NCBI GenBank assembly: GCA_963978905.1
Contig: OZ022259.1
Location: 55,570,727-55,634,726, forward strand
Direction: 5' to 3'
DNA: 64,000 bases
From: Trichostrongylus colubriformis
Taxonomy: Eukaryota > Nematoda > Chromadorea > Rhabditida > Trichostrongylidae
Shown here: piece after piece, positions 58,167 to 64,000 of the stretch
Numbering within the stretch: position 1 is the stretch's first letter
Layout: each line of letters starts with the position of its first letter
Program-made: the position numbers and the translations under genes
Notes under the pieces: generated by a model
The model's database searches: none
Seen by the model: the letters and a program-made list of their open reading frames with translations, nothing else
What the model was told of the DNA's origin: nothing

Positions 58167-59162
58167 AATTTGCTGCTTGCCACTCAAATAGTAAGAACTT
58201 GTTACTCCTCAGTGGAGTGTGGAGATGATTCTAAACTTATTTCTCGTTATCTCTTTCGCTGCTTGAGTTGATCTTTCGTTTCGTCTCTTCATCAATCATT
58301 TCTTCCTTCCTCACCATGTTTTTCCTTTTTGTTTTCTTTTTTAGAGTGATAGCCTGATGTGAAAAAAACAAAATGTTGAGAAAAAAGCTTCACTGCAAAT
58401 TAGCCATTTTAAACAAATGGTAGTTTGATTTTTACACTTCGTGAATTCCTTCAAATGTTAAGGATCCATATATACGAAGAAACTGAGGAGAGTGGCGAAG
58501 GCGCTACTGCCACGAACAGCTGAACTCTTAATGGATGTATGGACACCATGTCGTTATAATATCATTTTACTCGGTTAGTCGAGTAGGTTGATAGATCTTC
58601 CCAGATTTGTTTTTATCTCACTGTTTGGCACATTGTCCAAGATCTCAGGATTCGCCTATAGTTTTCATCATTTGATTTGTTTTCTGTCATTGCTTCACTC
58701 CTGATCATCATGTATATGTATAGAAGAGATGCTCCTTTCTTGACATTCACCAATGATCAGGTAGCCTGCATTCAACCACCACAATTCTCTGATTTGGATT
58801 TTTCTGCAAATTCTTTCGGAAGTATCACTTCCTCATAATTTTTTATAACTACATGTAGGAACTAGACTTCCACCGTAAAAGTGCCCCTTCTGGAGACTGG
58901 AACTGGATAGAATTGTTTAAAAGAGTGCAGAGGAAATTTAAAAAATAAAGACCTAATCTCACCACCAAGCAAAGTCTGAGAAGATTTAGTGATCTGATGC
59001 TGAAGTAAGGTTTTCTTCCAGGTTTCTTTAGTCATTATTTTGATTTTGCTCCTACCACAGTAATCCATTTCTCATTGCTAATCGCGCCAGAAACAACTCT
59101 TTAATCGATTAATCGATCGTTTAGTAAACCATAGTTTATGTATTCTCATATTCACAAAACAT

Positions 59163-62100
59163 CTATGACTGTTGCTCAGCACATCGACTATGAGCCAAGG
59201 TGAGCTGACGATTTTCCCGGGATAACCGCGATACCTCGTTACTTAGAGAGTCCACCGAGCTCTAAATAGTCTGCATAAGCTGGCTTCGATACTTCATTGA
59301 CTTTGTCATAAAACAAAAGTCAAAAGCTTTATAACCATTGACCAACCTTAAGCGCTATGTTCTTGATCATCACATCTTCCAGCACAGCTTGTAACCGAGA
59401 GTTGACTTCCGTAGATAGCTGTAGTGATCTCTTATCACTCCCTGCAGTAAAAATCGATCCCATTAGAGAATAGGAAGCACTTTTGCGCGATAATGGTACC
59501 TGTAACAAAAATTCATAGACAATGTTCAATGTCTCCATCATATAAATCCAAAAGAAATGGATAAAGCAACACAATAGATGAGCAACCATTTTTTTTGTCA
59601 AGTGAATTTTAACCAAAAATAGTCGTGCAAGGGTTGGAATGAGAAAAGTCGATAGCGAGACTATTCAACAGAGTAAGAACTGAGAACAACGCTCAAGAGA
59701 CACCACATCAAGCTGAACTTACTTGTATAACCTCGCAACATTCCATTAGCTAGAAAGTAATAAATTTTAACAATGAAACAGCATATTAAGCAAAATATAA
59801 ACCTTGTCTAAAGAACCATCTGACGGCAGCAGTAAGGAGGCTTCCTCACGCAACGCATAATGTTGTATTATCCTGAAATAACAGCGATTTTTTTCACAAG
59901 AAAAACTAGTATAAATCTCCGCGCCTCCAGTTTGATAAAGATTCATCTATTCGCCTTTATATGATTTGTAAATCGATACATTTTCCAAAACTACGCTATT
60001 TCGCACGCGATTGCAACGGAAATGAATTGTAGCGATGATGTCGATAACTGAAAGCTTCAAATAATTACCTTCGGTAGCATTCAAAACTCTATGTTGGTGC
60101 GGGGGGGGGGGGGGGGGGAGAGCACGGAACGTAATGATTGATCAGTCATCCGGTCGAAAGAGGTGAGGTGCTTATTGGATGAGAGGATGATAAAATATGG
60201 AAAATGGTTGTACATCACAAAGTTGGTGGGAGCAGCGCAAAAAGTGGAAAGAGGGGTTGAAGGAGTGAATGGTAAATCAGTAGCCTAAAAAAAGATGCAA
60301 ACTGCTGCAAATCTTATAAATCACAAACTACAGAAATATTTCTCAAGCAGTTATTCAGCTCGACTTCTCATACAATAGCAGTAACCATCTTTACTACTTC
60401 TGCTTCTGTTTTTGAATGTTCAAGCTTCTAACCGGAAGAACTCCGTAAGACTGACATACTACAATGCGAAAGATAACGAAGTTTGGTGTAACATCAAAAT
60501 CTTCGAAATAAATGCAAGTTTTGTAAAAAGTAGGCAAGAAGGACTTGAAAATTCTTCAAATTAGAAATCATAAACGACGACGAAAGTATCTTGCAACAAT
60601 CAATCAAACAAACTCACTTCGTTTTCTTTTGTAATTCCTCTAAGCAGTGCCGTACATGTTCTTCCAAAAACTCGATTTTATCATTTCTTCGGGCGAGCTT
60701 CCTTTGCAGTATGATGATCTTAACGTAAATTATAACTAAGAGTGCGCATCACATAAAGTTTGCAGATTTAGCACCCACCTTATCTATCATAACTTGTTGA
60801 ATAGCATTAGACTCCGTTGACGCATGAGCTGACTGAGCACTGTCTTCATCCCGCGAGACTGTCTTAAGGATATAGGCGATCACTGTTTAGAGAGAAATAA
60901 CGAAACAGAATTGAGATAATTTCAAAGCTGCAAATAAATCATACCGTAATTCTATCGAGGCTGTTCAACGAACTTGCTCTCGATCGCGAACTCGTACTTG
61001 GCACTGAATCACTGGATTGAGGCGGGGCTAGCGGAGCGTGGGCACTATTTGAATCCACTTGTTTTCGAAGACTTGATAACTCGTGTTTTAGCTCCTGAAG
61101 AAAATCACTCTAAAAGTTGATTCATTTAAGTTCATCCAAAAGCTATAATTGAAAGTGATTTCACAGGTGGGTTACTCTATGGAGAATTTCACCAATCCGT
61201 CTGGTCTACTCACTGTACCATGATGCAACCACACTATGCGACGCGTTCGCAGAGCACGCATGCTCCACAATACCAACGCTAGTAAGCAGACAAATGTATT
61301 TGTCTATGCGGAGCCCGCAAAGCGGCATTAGTTACTATCACGTCGAAGAGTACGGTGGTACTAGGAAAGCCGACTAACTACTCACTTTGATATTTGCCAT
61401 GTACTTCTTCTTTAATGCCGCATTATCAGTGCGTTCTTCATGTAAGCGTTGGGTGAGCTGTTGAACTAAAACATGGCCCCTTTTATTGCATTTTCGTAAA
61501 AGCTGTCATTCATAGATAACGTAGAATCGTACCTTTCACAATTCTCTCATTCAATTCACTCTTCAGTGACGCAATCTCAATCTGCCCACTTCCTGTAGCC
61601 TCTTCAAGATCTTTCTCCTGCAAGGATTTTAACTATAGCTTGCTAAACAGAAATATAGAAGTGCTCCAGGAGGTATGTTACACACCCTCTCTGCTAGCTT
61701 TAAAAGTGCACGAGTCAGCGAACCATTAGCTTCCACAAGTTGTTGCTCTAGACGACAGTTCTGTAAAAGAGAGAAATTTTGATTGTGTCACTCTTGGAAA
61801 AACCTTAGTAGAGAATAGTGCGACTGTTACCACTACGAAATTCAGTTGAGTGTGCGCAAACTGCGAAGGACGCAGGCAAGAAAGTTGCCGTGTCCAACCT
61901 TGAGCTGCTGTGTTATAGTTTTCCACAAATCGCGAAAAGACAAATCGCCAAAATAAAGCGAACTGCCGATCAACCGTGGAATGTTGCAGAAGTAAAAGAG
62001 GAGTTAATTAGTTCATCCAGTCTAACCTTTTCCCTCTCAGTAGCCACATCTCCAGCTAACTGACTGTTTCGTTCTGTAAGCTGTTCGGTGATCGCTAACA

Positions 62101-63351
62101 TTCTTTCGGCTTGCTGACGGCATTCTTCGGCTTCATTCTCAGCTATCTAAATGGTCATGAAAAGAACAGCTACTTATGGAGATGCAAGACGACTGACCGC
62201 TCGTTCTTTTTCTGCTTGTTCTTGAGCGTCTTTAGCTCGCTCTGCCTGTATCTGACTGCTGAAATTTATTCATTCACGAAAAAGGAGGGATTAACAATCC
62301 TTGATTCTAAGTAGTGAGCCTGTACAAAAGAGGCGCACGATAGTGTACCGATTTTAAATGTACTCACCCCAGAACCTGACGTTCAATGCTCTGTAGTCTG
62401 TCAATCTCAATCGATGCAGCCGCATGGGCCTCTTCTTCCAGTGTCAACTTATCTTCGAGGTCTTGCAACTTGTTCATGAGGTCGAGGTTTTCACTTAAAG
62501 ACAGTGTTAGGGGTAATGTGGGTGATGAGAATCTCTAAGAGGAGTCATTCACTCGAAAACTACGCGTTTGGAAAGCCTAATTGCGGCGAAATCCCCCACG
62601 AAGGGCGCGCCCCCGATCTGTGGCAGAGGCGGCCTTTTCTGCTCGAGTCGCCTTACTGTGCTCGGTCCGCCTCCTCGCGACTGATTGGCTGGGGTGGGAA
62701 TAGAAGGTATCGCGGCCCGCTTTCTCAGTTTTGGCTTGAAGCGCACTCCAGGAAAAGGATGCTTACTCATTCTCGAACATCTCTTCGTGTTTACAACATG
62801 GCAACACGCCAATGGAACACTCGCCCGGACCATCCGCCTCTTCACGGTAATGCTCCACATCGAGGATCAACGGTGGGGAGGGGTCCTGTTTCTCGGGTTT
62901 TTGGCCATTTCCACCCGTTTTTCTTCACTATCCTGTTACTAGGCATCTCGACCTTCACATTCACTACTTCTTTTACTTTTCTGCCGAATTTCCCCAAACA
63001 CTGCCTTTAAAATAGGCTCACGTAAGGAGGAGGAAACAGGTGCAACTCACACTCACGTCGACTATTCGTATGTCAGTATAATCACAAGTCAGATTTAGAA
63101 AAGTTTGAGAAAATTATAAGACTTTTAGAGGAACTAAAATGAATGAAGATGCTAATAACGGAATAACCTATCCGAAAAGGGATAATTGTTAAGTCGACTC
63201 ACCGTGTCACGTCTTCGAGCCTTGTGTTTACCTTGCGATTAGCATCACTGAGGCGAGCACACTGCGCATTAGCTTCGGTAAGCCGATGTTCCATATCTTG
63301 TTGAGAGCGGCTCAATTCCTCTGATTCGTGCATTCGACGCGATTCTTGCAA
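59163..63351 (-). CDS. cccp-1: CCCP-1 / CCDC186-type coiled-coil protein (3' thirteen exons)
   Basis: Exons (minus): 63351-63203, 62493-62368, 62258-62198, 62146-62027, 61760-61686, 61617-61533, 61465-61386, 61094-60945, 60862-60779, 60718-60618, 59872-59803, 59499-59347, 59261-59163. They total 1353 nt, exactly 451 codons with stop, and all phases agree. The first seven exons are charged heptad coiled coil (RLEDVTRENLDLMNKL, EQLTERNSQLAGDV, QQLTQRLHEERTDN). Then come a Ser-rich linker (SSRSRASSLNSLDRIT) and the conserved C-terminal segments IEFLEEHVRHCLEEL, KIIQHYALREE, SLMGSIFTAG, RLQAVLEDVMIKNIALK and SLSNEVSRLSREN. These match the C-terminal part of CCDC186, a RAB-2 effector at the trans-Golgi needed for dense-core vesicle cargo sorting. 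The 5' exons lie beyond the window. The gene is convergent with nth-1. Confidence 0.9.
60101..60118. repeat. G18 homopolymer in a cccp-1 intron
   Basis: Eighteen G on the plus strand (C on the coding strand), between exons 60618-60718 and 59803-59872. Confidence 0.9.
62500..62960. repeat. Interspersed repeat H, copy 2 (cccp-1 intron)
   Basis: Left part taggggtaatgtgggtgatgag and right part gggaggggtcctgtttctcg, tttttggccatttccacccg resemble 35340-35700. The middle is GC-rich (ggcgcgcccccgatctg). Its frames up to 168 codons are not supported as exons. Confidence 0.55.
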
Positions 63352-63359
63352 CTTAACGA

Positions 63360-64000
63360 ACCATAAATAACCATTTCACCAGAAACAAAACAACCATTTC
63401 ACCAGAAACAGTCGGCTTGATCGGCTGCATATTCGATAACCAATAGCACGATCGCGCTACCGATGGCCGAGTGTAAACGACGCGTAGTTAGAAAAGATTA
63501 GCACTTTTTAACCCATTGACGACCGTGTGACACGACGTCGTGTCACAACATGTTGGCCGCGTGGGACCGTGTGACACGATGTCGTGCCACAGTCTTGTAA
63601 CTTATATTTTAAGCTTTCTCTCAAACTTTCGTTTGATCTTTTTTTTTTTAATTATGTTTACCTCAAATATGAAGGTTCTACACAGAGCATGGTCCAAGAA
63701 TATAACTTTTGGTTGTTGAATTATTGAGCTTCTTAACAGGGGGTAGATAACCATCAGTTATTTTGAAAACAATCAATACCCAAATAGTGTCTGCATCTGC
63801 TGCAACGGGTACAGACTCTTTTGGCATGAGATGCGCCCTTAAATATTTCGCATTTCTTCATAACAGCTGACGCATCGCCTGCGATAATTCGCCTAAAAGC
63901 TTAATAGAAAGCTCAATACAAGAAAGTTTAATTCAAATGTGTTACTATATATGCAGCTGGGAGCCTAATTACAATGCAAAAAAGTGAAAAATGATGGCTT
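63360..64000. other. Upstream intron of cccp-1, with two copies of a 20-bp palindrome
   Basis: No exon seen, so further 5' exons lie past 64000. gtgacacgacgtcgtgtcac (63527-63546) is a perfect 20-bp palindrome, and gtgacacgatgtcgtgccac (63571-63590) is a near copy 44 bp on. A perfect 25-bp class duplication aacaaccatttcaccagaaaca occurs near 63368-63412. Confidence 0.55.

Noticed and set aside
62504..63010. 168-codon plus-strand frame
   Set aside because: Lies in a cccp-1 intron within repeat H and is GC-rich and unsupported; no family match or splice context.

Overview
The window looks like a chromosome segment from a strongylid (hookworm-like, clade V) nematode. Small exons are joined by GT-AG introns with TTTCAG/TTNAG acceptors. 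The two conserved genes at the right end have clear C. elegans counterparts. The rest is dense with nematode-type repeats: RTE and CR1-like retrotransposons, Tc1/mariner elements and fold-back MITEs. The clade is inferred from these gene and repeat types, not proven. No rRNA, CRISPR array or operon is seen, and only one tRNA-like relic.

Layout. 1-2500: two decayed copies of a non-LTR reverse transcriptase. 3103-18104, minus strand: a von Willebrand A / C-type lectin gene that I assembled from seven exons whose reading phases all agree. Its introns are swollen by a CR1-like element, several fold-back elements and large palindromes. 21110-23860: a broken RTE retrotransposon (minus). 25481-28081: a TA-flanked fold-back-family element with a second TA-flanked element nested inside it. 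29400-33000: repeats and a 433-bp-arm palindrome. 34300-43273, minus: two exons of a second VWA gene, separated by an intron full of mobile DNA. 43953-45524: a Tc3-like element turned into an inverted structure. 45527-50620: intergenic DNA with MITE relics.

50809-58149, plus: nth-1, an endonuclease III-type DNA glycosylase/AP lyase of base excision repair, complete in eight exons (280 aa), carrying a dead mariner in its second intron. 59163-63351, minus: the 3' thirteen exons (450 codons) of a cccp-1/CCDC186-type coiled-coil protein, whose 5' end lies beyond the window. The two genes are convergent, with about 1 kb between their stop codons.

The dominant theme is inverted-repeat DNA. At least ten elements are flanked by TA dinucleotides, as expected for Tc1/mariner insertion. 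Several are near-perfect palindromes with little or no loop, and many lie inside introns of host genes in the assembled models. Transcripts through them would fold into long double-stranded RNA. Two elements still carry recognisable transposase halves arranged head to head, which suggests a route by which ordinary transposons become palindromes.
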